In this document: positions 44,960-57,099 of the stretch, piece by piece
Layout: every line of letters starts with the position of its first letter
Numbering within the stretch: position 1 is the stretch's first letter
Assembly (NCBI RefSeq): GCF_000004195.4
Contig: NC_030683.2
Span: 6,065,345-6,129,344 of the forward strand
Length of the DNA: 64,000 nt
Direction of reading: 5' to 3'
Source of the DNA: Xenopus tropicalis
Taxonomy: Eukaryota; Chordata; Amphibia; Anura; Pipidae
Notes under the pieces: model-generated
What the model was told of the DNA's origin: nothing
Seen by the model: only the letters and a program-made list of their open reading frames with translations
Database searches by the model: none
Position numbers and translations under genes: made by a program

Positions 44960-45058
44960 TGTGGCACCCTGGGAAATGAAGAATATGGCTAGCCCCATGG
45001 GAAAAACAGATTACAATGCAGGATTCTGCCGGAGAAGCTCTATTAACTGATGGGTTAT

Positions 45059-45465
45059 AAAGAAGTAACTACCTTCTCTCTCCCCCAGAATTGCTTGGAA
45101 GAAGCTTGAGAAGTTGAGAAGTGGACCTGCTTCCGCTTTAAGGAGAATAAAGGAGACAATGGCGGAAGAGCACTTCCCTACCTGCCACAGAAGAGCAGCC
45201 ATAGAAGCACAGACACTGCTTTCTCCTAAAAGAAAAGAAGCTCGGTACAAAGGCAAGCCGTGTTGGTAAAACACAATAATGCCGTGGGATTGCGCCCAAG
45301 GCTGCTGTTTATATTGCCGTTACCTAGGGCACCGCTGAAGTGCCATCTCCCGGGCGGCTAAAAATACCACATTCTGATAGAAAAATACAGAGGCAATTGT
45401 AATTACGGAACCTGATACTAATGAAAGGGATTCATGAATTACTATGGGTAAATATGTTATTATCT
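45059..45465. other. Unique sequence
   Basis: No gene or repeat recognised. Confidence 0.35.
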
Positions 45466-45508
45466 AATATAGTGTGTAATATAGTGTGTAATATAGTGTG
45501 TAATATAG
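45466..45508. repeat. 12-bp repeat, 3-4 copies
   Basis: TAATATAGTGTG repeated. Confidence 0.95.
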
Positions 45509-45509
45509 T

Positions 45510-46553
45510 ACAGGTATAGGGCCCTTTTTCCAGAACGCTCAGGACCAAGGGGATTCTGGATAAGGGCTCTTTCTGTAATTTGGATTTCCATACCTTAAGT
45601 CTACTAAAAAATCAATAAAACATTAATTAAACCCAACAGGATTGTTCTGCCCCCAATAAGGGGTAATTATATCTTAGTTGGGATCAAGTACAGGTACTGT
45701 TTTATTATTACAGAGAAAAGGGAATCATTTAACCATTAAATAAACCCAATAGGGCTGTTCTGCCCCAATAAGGGGTAATTATATCTTAGTTGGGATCAAG
45801 TACAGGTACTGTTTTATTATTACAGAGAAAAGGGAATCATTTAACCATTAAATAAACCCAATAGGGCTGTTCTGCCCCAATAAGGGGTAATTATATCTTA
45901 GTTGGGATCAAGTACAGGTACTGTTTTATTATTACAGAGAAAAGGGAATCATTTAACCATTAAATAAACCCAATAGGGCTGTTCTGCCCCCAATAAGGGG
46001 TAATTATATCTTAGTTGGGATCAAGTACAGGTACTGTTTTATTATTACAGAGAAAAGGGAATCATTTAACCATTAAATAAACCCAATAGGGCTGTTCTGC
46101 CCCAATAAGGGGTAATTATATCTTAGTTGGGATCAAGTACAGGTACTGTTTTATTATTACAGAGAAAAGGGAATCATTTAACCATGAAATAAACCCAATA
46201 GGGCTGTTCTGCCCCCAATAAGGGGTAATTATATCTTAGTTGGGATCAAGTACAGGTACTGTTTTATTATTACAGAGAAAGGGAATCATTTAACCATTAA
46301 ATAAACCCAATAGGGCTGTTCTGCCCCAATAAGGGGTAATTATATCTTAGTTGGGATCAAGTACAGGTACTGTTTTATTATTACAGAGAAAAGGGAATCA
46401 TTTAACCATTAAATAAACCCAATAGGGCTGTTCTGCCCCAATAAGGGGTAATTATATCTTAGTTGGGATCAAGTACAGGTACTGTTTTATTATTACAGAG
46501 AAAAGGGAATCATTTTCTGGATAACGGGATTCCAGATAACGGATCCCATACCT
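45510..46553. mobile_element. CAGGTATRGG-ended MITE with an internal 112-bp array
   Basis: The left end ACAGGTATAGGGCCC with TTCTGGATAAGGGCTC mirrors the right end TTCTGGATAACGGGATTCCA and GGATCCCATACCTT. Between them a 112-bp segment (TTGGGATCAAGTACAGGTAC marker) is repeated about eight times. The family normally carries this segment once, as I recall, so this copy is expanded internally. Confidence 0.85.
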
Positions 46554-46555
46554 TC

Positions 46556-46956
46556 AAAATTGCTCATTCTATGATTTTCTGAGATAATTTGCAATTGGTC
46601 TTCATTTTTTTATTATGTGTAGTTTTTATTAATTATTTCAAGTTTTGTTCAGCAGCTCTCCAGTCTGGAATTTCGGCAACTCTATGATTGCCCTAGCAAC
46701 CAAGCAGTGATGTGAGTGAGAGATTGTGAGTAAGAATGAATATAAAGATAAGGAATAAAAAGTAACAATAAAACTGGAGCCTCACAGAGCAATAGGGTTT
46801 GGCTGCCGGGGTCAGTGACCCCCATTTGAAAGCTGGATAAAGTCAGAAGAAAAATGTAAACAATTTGAAAACTATAAACAATAAAAAGAAGATCCATTTT
46901 ACAAATTGCTCATTCTATAACCAAAAGTGAACTGAAAGGTGAACTTCCCCTTTAAT
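46556..46956. mobile_element. Palindromic T2-type MITE (copy E)
   Basis: TTTGCAATTGGTCTTCATTT, GGCTGCCGGGGTCAGTGACC and the right end GGTGAACTTCCCCTTTAA. Confidence 0.9.
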
Positions 46957-47393
46957 ACTTCAATTCATATAATTTCTATTCAAGTTTTTTTGTTTGTGAT
47001 ATTTAGCCCCATAGATTTACCATGAGAGTTGGAAGCTTCTATTCACAGATACGGGGGTGAGAATCACATTGACCTGCGCCCCCCGATGGGCAGAGAAGAG
47101 AGTACAGGGGGTGAGCACATAGGGCCACAGTAATATCCCCTTGTACCGCAGAACCTGCTCTCTAATGGCACCGACGCTTTTATCCTCTTTTAATGTCACA
47201 TCTTCCTCCGCAAGTGAATTATTTTGACCTTTGGAATTTAAAAAATAAACCACAAAGTCGACCCTGAACTTCTGAAATCACTTGCCCTTAAAGGAAACGG
47301 CCGTCATCATAAACAGTTTCTCTAAAAATATGTAATATTGTGTAGAACAATGTGGTTCTCTGGAAAATAACATTTTATATAACGACTAAAACA
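46957..47393. other. Unique sequence
   Basis: No gene or repeat recognised. Confidence 0.4.
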
Positions 47394-48428
47394 GTAGCAG
47401 CTCCCAGTAGGTATCAGAATAGCACTCAATAGTAAGAAATCCAAGTCCGGCTTGGGACTCCTCCAGTTACATGGGAGTAGGAGAAACAATAGGTTAGCTG
47501 AAAGCAGTTCTAATGTGTAGTGCTGGCTGAAAGCTCAGACTCAGGCACACTTTACTGCTGCGCTGCAAGTTGGAGTGATATCCCCCCCTCCCCTCACCCC
47601 CAGCAGCCAATCAGCAGAACAATGGGAAGGGAGCAAGATAGCAGCTCCCAGTAGGTATCAGAATAGCACTCAATAGTAAGAAATCCAAGTCCGGCTTGGG
47701 ACTCCTCCAGTTACATGGGAGTAGGAGAAACAATAGGTTAGCTGAAAGCAGTTCTAATGTGTAGCGCTGGCTGAAAGCTCAGACTCAGGCACACTTTACT
47801 GCTGCGCTGCAAGTTGGAGTGATATCCCCCCCTCCCCCCCCAGCAGCCGATCAGCAGAATAATGGGAAGGGAGCAAGATAGCAGCTCCCAGTAGGTATCA
47901 GAATAGCACTCAATAGTAAGAAATCCAAGTCCGGCTTGGGACTCCTCCAGTTACATGGGAGTAGGAGAAACAATAGGTTAGCTGAAAGCAGTTCTAATGT
48001 GTAGCGCTGGCTGAAAGCTCAGACTCAGGCACACTTTACTGCTGCGCTGCAAGTTGGAGTGATACCCCCCCCTCACCCCCAGCAGCCAATCAGCAGAACA
48101 ATGGGAAGGGAGCAAGATAGCAGCTCCCAGTAGGTATCAGAATAGCACTCAATAGTAAGAAATCCAAGTCCGGCTTGGGACTCCTCCAGTTACATGGGAG
48201 TAGGAGAAACAATAGGTTAGCTGAAAGCAGTTCTAATGTGTAGCGCTGGCTGAAAGCTCAGACTCAGGCACAAGGCACTGAGATGGCGCCTACACACCAA
48301 TATTACAGCTACAAATACATTTGTTGGTACAAGAATAAAAGGTTAAATGGGAGGGAATTATTTGCTGTGTAACAGTGTCATTTAAAAATAAAACGTACCC
48401 CATAAATATCATGACGGTTTCCCTTTAA
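47394..48428 (-). mobile_element. Tandem-core element (copy 5), four units, reverse
   Basis: Minus strand begins TTAAAGGGAAACCGTCATGA (at 48428), then the single-copy arm, then about four core units. Truncated inside a unit at 47394, so the right arm is missing. Confidence 0.9.
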
Positions 48429-49851
48429 AAATGAGAAAGCGATACAATTGTCTGCCCAACCTGCCCAGTCCCTGAACTGACCAATATTCACAGTACATGG
48501 ATATTGGTCTTGAGCTATACCAATAAATGTACAGTTCATACAATATTATTGGCACATTTCTGGCCTACTTAGTACACACTTCATGGGCTCCTTATCATAT
48601 CCTTATCATTCCAAACAATAGGAGCAGCTCTGGGTTCTCCACTTCTCATCTGGCTTCTCTGATCTCCATGGTGCATTTCCCCTGTATGTACCACTGCCTA
48701 TCAAGGTCTAACAATAGAAATCACAGGGCCCACCCCACAGGGGGCCCCACTTATTAACCCATGGGGTATAATTTTAGCCCTCCAGTGCTTGCAGCTGCAC
48801 TATGAGTAAATGAGCCTAGAGGAGAAGGAAAGGCATTTTGGCATTTTACTGCCAATAGTTGACCCACAATAGTGCAAACAAGAACCCTATATTTATCCTT
48901 CAGAAAGCTTTACCATACCTGAATAAACAGCCCTAGAAACTCCCTCTGTTTGTTTAAGATAGCAGCTGCCATTTTAGCTTGGTCTCCGTAGTTTCCTGCT
49001 GCAGCTCTCGCTGCCGGTAGCTCAGATTACACAGCACAGATGGGAGGGGGAGCAAATTCTGATGGGAGGGTAAAAGAGGAGCAGATTCATCCTCGTGTCC
49101 TGAAGGATGTTTCTGTAGAAAAAAGAAGAAAATAAATCCTGTTTCTTTTGATAGAGGACTCTGTGAGTGCTTATGGCTGTATTTACACAGACCTCTCTAA
49201 AGCTCACTTAGTTCTTACCGTTCTCTCTATAAGTATTAACATGCAATACAATAAAGCTGCAGGTCCAGCCAATAGCTGAAGAGGAAGGGGGCGCTTTGGA
49301 ATGTTACGCAGAAAGAATAAAAGCTATCATAGATATATGTGTGTAATTATCTCCCAGCACGTGAAACAAGACTAAAAATGAAAAAAGAAAATTCCATTTC
49401 GGGGCAAACGCGGCTCTCTAATTTGCTCTCTGAAGGAATAATTCCATCTGACAAGGTTCCTTCCGACTCCCGGGTAACAAGGTAACAATAGGAGCAAGAA
49501 ATACTCATCAGCCGCTAAAGCTGCCGGAACTGTCAGACGGGACACGTCGTTTAAGCAGTGAGAGCTCGCTCGGCCCATTACGCCGTGTAACCGGGAGATG
49601 GAAGGGAATTAGAAGGTGCAAATTTATTCTCATATCATCGGCTTTTCACTTAGAAGTTTGATATGGAAAATAAAAGATTTGGGCTGAAAGTGAATAACTG
49701 GAATGGGGCAGATCACTATGGGAACAGCAAAGTAAATCTAAATTCCAAGCGACACAATTATCCAAAGAACAACTTGATATTTCTGCCTGAGAACAATGTG
49801 TTATATTGTGTTACACAGAGAATTGTTGCACAGTCAATTTTGTTTTCTCTC
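48429..49851. other. Unique sequence with minor repeat debris
   Basis: Around 48700-48765 a GGGCCC-rich repeat fragment (CAATAGAAATCACAGGGCCC) resembles 33285. The stretch 49200-49640 is repeat-free and a candidate conserved non-coding region. No exon recognised. Confidence 0.4.
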
Positions 49852-51218
49852 CTGCTTTATGGCTGAGATTCTAGCTATCTGTATAACAGAGCATTCTGTC
49901 ACAATGGCACAGATCCTATCTGATCCCCCCATTGTAAGCAGCAGTCCTGCCCTGCTTTATGGCTGAGATTCTAGCTATCTGTATAACAGAGCATTCTGTC
50001 ACAGTGGCACAGATCCTATCTGATCCCCCCATTGTAAGCAGCAGTCCTGCCCTGCTTTATGGCTGAGATTCTAGCTATCTGTATAACAGAGCATTCTGTT
50101 CACAGTGGCACAGATCCTATCTGATCCCCCCATAGTAAGCAGCAGTCCTGCCCTGCTTTATGGCTGAATTCTAGCTATCTGTATAACAGAGCATTCTGTC
50201 ACAGTGGCACAGATCCTATCTGATCCCCCCATTGTAAGGCAGCAGTCCTGCCCTGCTTTATGGCTGAGATTCTAGCTATCTGTATAACAGAGCATTCTGT
50301 CACAGTGGCACAGATCCTATCTGATCCCCCCATTGTAAGCAGCAGTCCTGCCCTGCTTTATGGCTGAGATTCTAGCTATCTGTATAACAGAGCATTCTGT
50401 CACAGTGGCACAGATCCTATCTGATCCCCCCATTGTAAGCAGCAGTCCTGCCCTGCTTTATGGCTGAGATTCTAGCTATCTGTATAACAGAGCATTCTGT
50501 CACAGTGGCACAGATCCTATCTGATCCCCCCATTGTAAGCAGCAGTCCTGCCCTGCTTTATGGCTGAGATTCTAGCTATCTGTATAACAGAGCATTCTGT
50601 CACAGTGGCACAGATCCTATCTGATCCCCCCATAGTAAGCAGCAGTCCTGCCCTGCTTTATGGCTGAGATTCTAGCTATCTGTATAACAGAGCATTCTGT
50701 CACAGTGGCACAGATCCTATCTGATCCCCCCATTGTAAGCAGCAGTCCCTGCCCTGCTTTATGGCTGAGATTCTAGCTATCTGTATAACAGAGCATTCTG
50801 TCAGCAGTGGCACAGATCCTATCTGATCCCCCATTGTAAGCAGCAGTCCTGCCCTGCTTTATGGCTGAGATTCTAGCTATCTGTATAACAGAGCATTCTG
50901 TCACAGTGGCACAGATCCTATCTGATCCCCCCATTGTAAGCAGCAGTCCTGCCCTGCTTTATGGCTGAGATTCTAGCTATCTGTATAACAGAGCATTCTG
51001 TCACAGTGGCACAGATCCTATCTGATCCCCCATTGTAAGCAGCAGTCCTGCCCTGCTTTATGGCTGAGATTCTAGCTATCTGTATAACAGAGCATTCTGT
51101 CACAGTGGCACAGATCCTATCTGATCCCCCCATTGTAAGCAGCAGTCCTGCCCTGCTTTATGGCTGAGATTCTAGCTATCTGTATAACAGAGCATTCTGT
51201 CACAGTGGCACAGATCCT
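49852..51218. repeat. ~100-bp tandem array, about 13.5 copies
   Basis: TGCTTTATGGCTGAGATTCT recurs every 99-102 bp. Single-base indels (for example TGTTCACAGTGG, TAAGGCAGC, TGTCAGCAGTGG) are scattered among otherwise near-identical copies. Confidence 0.98.
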
Positions 51219-51472
51219 TCCCCCCATATAAATAAAACGCTGCACTTTGCTTTGCTCTGATAATAGAATGTAAGACCAGGAGCAGCACTTAGCAGCCAGA
51301 GAGTGTATGGATAGGGGCTACAGTGGGGGTTACACACTAATGTTCCCGTGCCCCCTGCTCTCTTTATGGGTGGGACTAAGCTACACAATGCGGCTCAGCT
51401 GCTCTGGGGCCGCTGTTAATTGATTTATTTTATATAGAAGCTGCTTGTTACCTGCTACACAATACGCTGCCT
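51219..51472. other. Unique spacer
   Basis: No feature recognised. Confidence 0.35.
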
Positions 51473-51660
51473 CTTAGGGGGCCATTTACTAACCTCGGAT
51501 TTTTCTTTTTTTTCCGATTTGGATTTTTAGTGGTAAAAGTTGAGATTTTTCGAGATTTACTAAACGTCCAAATGGCTAAAAATCCGAATCCGGCAATTTG
51601 CCAACTAAAACTTGCCGAGATCATGTAGAAGTCAATGGCAAAAGTGCGTTTCTGCGTGAA
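51473..51660. mobile_element. AT-rich MITE half, related to 10499
   Basis: GGGGGCCATTTACTAACCTC to ATCATGTAGAAGTCAATGGC, with an inner GAGATTTACTAAACG. Confidence 0.7.
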
Positions 51661-52329
51661 AGCAAAAGGTAAGTAAACCCAAAAACAAAATGTTCCCTAA
51701 TCCCCATATCCATTTATGAAAAATGTGCAGTGGTTTCCATGGTATTTGTAAACTTCCATTGGAAATCACTGTTTGTCTGCACTGCTGGTTCTGACTCTCA
51801 AAATTATGTAGCAGATGTCAGCTGTTCTCCAGCCAAAATTGTGCATCCCATAATGCCTTGTATGGTTATTTGCATATCTAATAATCAACTGTACTTTTCT
51901 CTATTGTTTCAGTAGTACCCCCAAATCCCTTACTGCGGGGACCCTCAGAATGCCAGTTATATTGTGAATTCCCCCTTAATGCCGATGGCTGCATGGGAGA
52001 TGATGATTATAGTATGTACACGTGCACCCTCTTGTGGACACCACTGGAAAGGCAGAGGAGGCACTGACTGAATGAACTGTTGTGAGGCTTCTAATTTCTC
52101 TCCCTTCCCTAATGATCTATACATATTACTGCTCTGTGAGCCACAGTCATGCCTAGAAACCCACAGGGGAAACTAAACAATTGGCCTCTCCAATTTGCCC
52201 CAGAGGAAGAAAATGCCTAACTACAAGATGGCAATCGGACCAGTCCCTGGATCAACTTGTACTAAAAGCTATCTCCCATAACCCTGTATTCCCTCACTTG
52301 CTAAATACCCACCCAACCCCTTCTTGTAC
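51661..52329. other. Unique sequence
   Basis: 52028-52050 has a weak CTCF-like GCACCCTCTTGTGG (12 of 14). No gene. Confidence 0.35.
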
Positions 52330-52700
52330 CTATCTACTGGTAAATAAAGCATTAAAGAGATTATTATATGGTCCCCTTATATATTTATACATAATTATCA
52401 TAGCCCCCCCCCCTTTATGTGCTTCTTCCCCAGTATAAACAACCCCAACCTGCCCAGTCTTTCCCCCTGAGACTTTCCATGCCCTTTACCAGCTTAGTTG
52501 CCCTTCTCTGGACCCTCTCTAACTCAATAATGTCCCGTTTGAGCACTGGAGGCCAAAACTGCCCGGCATATTCAGATGGGGCCTTACCAGCATTCTATAA
52601 AGGGGAAGAATAACCCCCCCACCCGTGAATCTATACCCCTTTTACTACAGCTCAAAGCCTTGTTTGCCCTAAAGCCGCTGCCTGGCATTGCTTAAAGAGG
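52330..52700 (-). pseudogene. CR1-like LINE fragment (reverse transcriptase C-terminal region)
   Basis: The minus strand translates around 52480-52570 as [18 protein letters not shown], the conserved tract downstream of the CR1-type reverse transcriptase domain. Frameshifts break it. It is a paralogue of the fragment at 54730-55110. Confidence 0.75.
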
Positions 52701-53439
52701 AGGGCATTGCTTGGCAGCTTAATGCACTGAATGTCTTAATGCCCTATATATTGATAATGGGTGAGTGCAGAGGGGCTCTTTTTTCTGTCTGTATGAATTT
52801 TGGGGTAACAGCCTCATTGCACCCCGGACTAATGGTTTAAAAATTTAGTGGTGAGCACAACTTCCATTTGTTGCTATAGTTTATACATGTTGTAGCTTCC
52901 TCCCTTCCCAGCTACAGTTAGGTGATGCCAGTGGCGCCAATAAAAGGGCAGCCATTTGCCATTTAGGACTGGCCAGACCGGGGATGACTGTGACGTAGTT
53001 GGCCAGTCGGACGTAGTGTTGTTAGTGGGATTCTACAGGGGTTTGTCCTTGTTTGTTTACTGTAATATATTACGCTGTCACCCTAAGCTTGGGACAGCAG
53101 CTGGTCACATGCTCTCTTCTTCCTGTTCCTGTACTGTGTGTGTGGAAGTCTAAGAGCCGCCATTTTGCAGTGTACTGTTATATGTTGCTGTGTTAACCTT
53201 TAGTAAAAGTTATTCGTGTGCCTGTTCCCTGCCTTACCCACATGAACCCGAGTCTCCTGCAAAGCCTGTGCGAGGTGTCTGAACAGATTTAATTAGGGAC
53301 AAGACATTTACACTTTGCCTCGATTAAGTTATTCCCTCAGTCATAACTATTTGCACTACTAGCAAGGGGCGCACAGACTTTCATCACTTGCAAGTCAGTT
53401 AGTGGGAGTACAAACACACAGAGGTCTGTACTGTGAGTC
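52701..53439. other. Unique sequence
   Basis: No gene or repeat recognised. Confidence 0.4.
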
Positions 53440-54512
53440 GAAATAGGCCCCCGGCATTCCCAGTACCCAGAGGCACAAACAGCCCCCCCCAGCCCAATAA
53501 ATAGTGACTGTCTGTGGCACCTTACAGCCCCCCTGGCATTCCCAGTACCCAGAGGCACAAACAGCCCCCCCCAGCCCAATAAATAGTGACTGTCTGTGGC
53601 ACCTTACAGCCCCCCTGGCATTCCCAGTACCCAGAGGCACAAACAGCCCCCCCCCAGCCCAATAAATAGTGACTGTCTGTGGCACCTTACAGCCCCCCTG
53701 GCATTCCCAGTACCCAGAGGCACAAACAGCCCCCCCAGCCCAATAAATAGTGACTGTCTGTGGCACCTTACAGCCCCCCTGGCATTCCCAGTACCCCAGA
53801 GGCACAAACAGCCCCCCCAGCCCAATAAATAGTGACTGTCTGTGGCACCTTACAGCCCCCCTGGCATTCCCAGTACCCAGAGGCACAAACAGCCCCCCCC
53901 CAGCCCAATAAATAGTGACTGTCTGTGGCACCTTACAGCCCCCCTGGCATTCCCAGTACCCAGAGGCACAAACAGCCCCCCCCCAGCCCAATAAATAGTG
54001 ACTGTCTGTGGCACCTTACAGCCCCCCTGGCATTCCAGTACCCAGAGGCACAAACAGCCCCCCCAGCCCAATAAATAGTGACTGTCTGTGGCACCTTACA
54101 GCCCCCCTGGCATTCCCAGTACCCAGAGGCACAAACTGCCCCCCCAGCCCAATAAATAGTGACTGTCTGTGGCACCTTACAGCCCCCTGGCATTCCCAGT
54201 ACCCAGAGGCACAAACAGCCCCCCCAGCCCAATAAATAGTGACTGTCTGTGGCACCTTACAGCCCCCCCGGCATTCCCAGTACCCAGAGGCACAAACAGC
54301 CCCCCCCCAGCCCAATAAATAGTGACTGTCTGTGGCACCTTACAGCCCCCCTGGCATTCCCAGTACCCAGAGGCACAAACAGCCCCCCCCCAGCCCAATA
54401 AATAGTGACTGTCTGTGGCACCTTACAGCCCCCCTGGCATTCCCAGTACCCAGAGGCACAAACAACCCCCCCAGCCCAATAAATAGTGACTGTCTATGGC
54501 ACCTTACAGCAG
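53440..54512. repeat. ~83-bp tandem array, about 13 copies
   Basis: CCTGGCATTCCCAGTACCCA, then CAGCCCAATAAATAGTGACT, recurs about every 82-84 bp. Length differences fall mainly in the poly-C run (6-9 C). Each minus-strand unit carries no AATAAA, but each plus-strand unit has AATAAAT. Confidence 0.97.
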
Positions 54513-54644
54513 CCCCACAGATTGCCAGTCCGGGCCTGAGTGTATATAACCTTTGCTGCCCCCAATATGACCAGAAATTCCCCTGACAGAACCAACTGTC
54601 TATTCAGTAACAGTGGTACTGAGTACAGAACTATAAATAAGATC
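54513..54644. other. Spacer with a hAT-like end
   Basis: CAGATTGCCAGTCCGGGCCTG at about 54518-54538 resembles the inverse of a CAGGCCCGGACTGGC hAT-like terminus. Confidence 0.4.
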
Positions 54645-54722
54645 AGAGGGGCATTTCACCTTTAAGTTAACTTTTGGTATGTTATAGAATGTCCTATTCA
54701 TAGCAACTTTGCAGTTGGTCTG
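54645..54722. mobile_element. Truncated T2-type MITE
   Basis: AGGGGCATTTCACCTTTAAG to CAACTTTGCAGTTGGTCT, cut off where the LINE fragment begins. Confidence 0.8.
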
Positions 54723-54729
54723 GGTGCCC

Positions 54730-55110
54730 TTGTTTCAGCTAGAAGGACCTACTGGTAAATAAAGTATTAGAGAGGTTATTATATGGTCCCCTTATATATT
54801 TATACATGGTTATCATATTCCCCATTAAGCGCCTCTTCTCCAGTGTAAACAGACCCAACTTGGCCAGTCTTTCCCCATAACTGAGACTTTCCATACCCTT
54901 TACCAGCTTAGTTGCCCTTCTCTGGACCCTCTCTAACTCAGTAATGTCCCATTTGAGCACTGGAGGCCAGAACTGCCCGGCATATTCAGATGGGGCCTTA
55001 CCAGCATTCTGTAAAGGGGAAGAATAACCCCCCCACCCGTGAATCTATACCCCTTTTACTACAGCTCAAAGCCTTGTTTGCCCTACAGCCGCTGCCTGGC
55101 ATTGCTTGCT
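54730..55110 (-). pseudogene. CR1-like LINE fragment with intact reverse transcriptase tail
   Basis: A minus-strand frame (about 55035 to 54739) reads [20 protein letters not shown] then [20 protein letters not shown] then LAKLGLFTLEKRRLMGNMIT. This is the C-terminal region typical of CR1-group LINE ORF2, after the catalytic core. The 5' part, including the YxDD motif and endonuclease, is absent, so it is a 5'-truncated dead copy. It sits against a cut MITE at 54722. Confidence 0.85.
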
Positions 55111-56465
55111 ACACGAAACATGTAACAGTTTATAAACTAAAATCCCCCATTATCATTAGTATCCCCCCAAACTCACAGCCAGGAGCCAGGCCTCTTCCTC
55201 TGCACTTACATTAGGGGGGCTCCTTTATATTGGCCTTTAATTCGTGCTTGCCAAACAGACAGAGCTGCACTGGGAGCCATGAATATCTCTTGAAAGTCCA
55301 CACCTGGCCCCCAGGCCCCCAGTTAGACACCCATTGTGCAGCCAATGAAACCGTACAAAATAAAGAACAGGCTGATTCTGTACAGCAAGTGCCGCATCAG
55401 ACTTAGCCTTGGCGCCACAATGGCTCTTTATATATAAATCATTTCAACAACAACTAAATGGAACAACTCCACCTGCTTATATTCTGCATTTCTGTCATTG
55501 TGGCCAACAAACGTCCCCCCTTCTATCTTGCAAATCCCCTCCATGCTAATGAAGAAACCCCTAAGATGGTACTGGGGCTCCCTCTGATGGTCAGGGGAAT
55601 TACTTTTTGGTTGTGCGGCCAACCTGTGTGGGCAATAATGGCTGCCCATAGCCCCTTAGCATTGTACTATATAATAATCAGTTTGCCCTGGCACCGGAAG
55701 AAAGCTTAGTTGTATTGCCAACTCCCAGCCATTTTAGTATTTGTGGATGACAACCCATTAGGCACAGTATATCCCCAAGTCCTGCCCTGCCTATTTATGA
55801 GTTACCCCTTAGGGTAAATAGCACTGTGTGTAACCTACAGTCACTCTTGGACAGTGACCAGTCTATAAAGTGTTCCCTTTATCTCTTCTCCAGAGCAGGC
55901 ACAGTCAGCACAGGACTCCGGAAGAAAAATGATGGACCCAGCATACACAGGCAAGGCTCAGGTCCATCCCTCCAAATACTGGGCCGAGGGGTATGGCTAC
56001 AATGCAGCCGGACAAGGTACATAAGAGTTGGGCAAGACGTTGGGAGGAGCCTATGATCTTTTCCAATCTTGATTAAGGCAGTTCCTGCTTGATAAAGTAG
56101 TAAATCCCAACATTGCTGATACATATCTGAGCATTGGCCAAACCTGGGTCCCAGCAGCTACAGGAACAGGTGCACTTACTGCAAATTAAGCACAAAACAA
56201 AGACATTTGATGGTAACGGGGCTGGAAATCAGGGCTCTCGCTGCAAACAGATGTCAATGGAGGGATGTTTAATTCAACAGCATTGAGGCCTTTGTGAGTG
56301 ATTTGCATCCCATAATGGCCTCTGCTGGGTATGAATGATATTCCGGAACTGTGGGGGGGGGATCCGGCACAATTAGATTGTACAGCTGAAGCTTTTGGAC
56401 AGGCTTCTGAATCCCAATATAATCTCCTGGCTCATCCTCCAGCATTTCCAGTTATGGAACGAGCC
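55111..56465. other. Mostly unique sequence
   Basis: No tandem array or clear exon. Short frames on both strands have no recognised homology. Confidence 0.4.
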
Positions 56466-56490
56466 GGGGGGGGGGGGGGGGGGGGGGGGG
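56466..56490. repeat. Poly-G run, 25 nt
   Basis: Uninterrupted G25, prone to G-quadruplex formation and length error. Confidence 0.9.
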
Positions 56491-56582
56491 CTGGACGCAG
56501 CTGCACAGCAAGGGGCAAATTCCAGTGCTTCATCACAATGTGCGGCTGATATTGTATAGAGCCTATAGCTGAGCCGGCTTTA

Positions 56583-56612
56583 GCATCATCATCATCATCA
56601 TCATCATCATCG
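56583..56612. repeat. (ATC)10 microsatellite
   Basis: About ten ATC trinucleotides. Confidence 0.95.
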
Positions 56613-57099
56613 AGAGAAGCGGTTTTGTCTTCAGTAGCAGTTTCAGATTCAGCGTGGGCTGTTTGTCAATAATATAGTGATCTCCATAACCCCTTGCCCC
56701 AGGAGGCCCATATGTACTCATAAAAAACCTGTCAATCATAGGGAATGTAGGTGTGAGTAGAAGCCCTCTATCTAGGGGTCTAATTATGGATCCATACAGT
56801 ACAGATGAGCATTTAGGTACAGCTTCTACCTTGTATGCCGAGCGGGTCCTGCCAAGGCCTTATGGTAATATTATTAACCCATTCCGTACTCTCAGCTGTT
56901 CCATCTGTCATCAATACACACAATATGGCTGAACGTGTACGGGGGCGCTTACCTGTCCAACATCTCATTCTAAACCCAGGGATGTTGGAACAGTGTTGCT
57001 GGGAGTTGCTCCCATTCAGCCACAAGAGTATTAGTGAGGTTGGGCAGTGATGTTGGGGATCAGGCTCACAGTCGGGGTTCCATCCCACAGGGGTTCAGT
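56613..57099. other. Unique sequence
   Basis: No feature recognised. Confidence 0.35.

Larger units (their letters stand above)
43516..45058 (+). mobile_element. Tandem-core element (copy 4), four units plus nested retroelement
   Basis: Left end TTAAGGGATACTGCCATGAT, then units starting 43677, 43917, 44158 and 44396. The right arm is interrupted at 44690-44959 and resumes AATGAAGAATATGGCTAGCC to TCTATTAACTGATGGG. Units 1 and 2 share two private variants (CTGAGAGCTGC and CAGCACTGCAG), so one was copied from the other recently. Confidence 0.9.

Noticed and set aside
46682..46897. 71-codon hydrophobic minus-strand frame
   Set aside because: It lies wholly inside a palindromic T2-type MITE. The same kind of frame would appear in any copy.
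49852..51218. Regular direct repeats that could be mistaken for a CRISPR array
   Set aside because: Units are contiguous with no unique spacers, far longer than CRISPR repeats, and the DNA is vertebrate.
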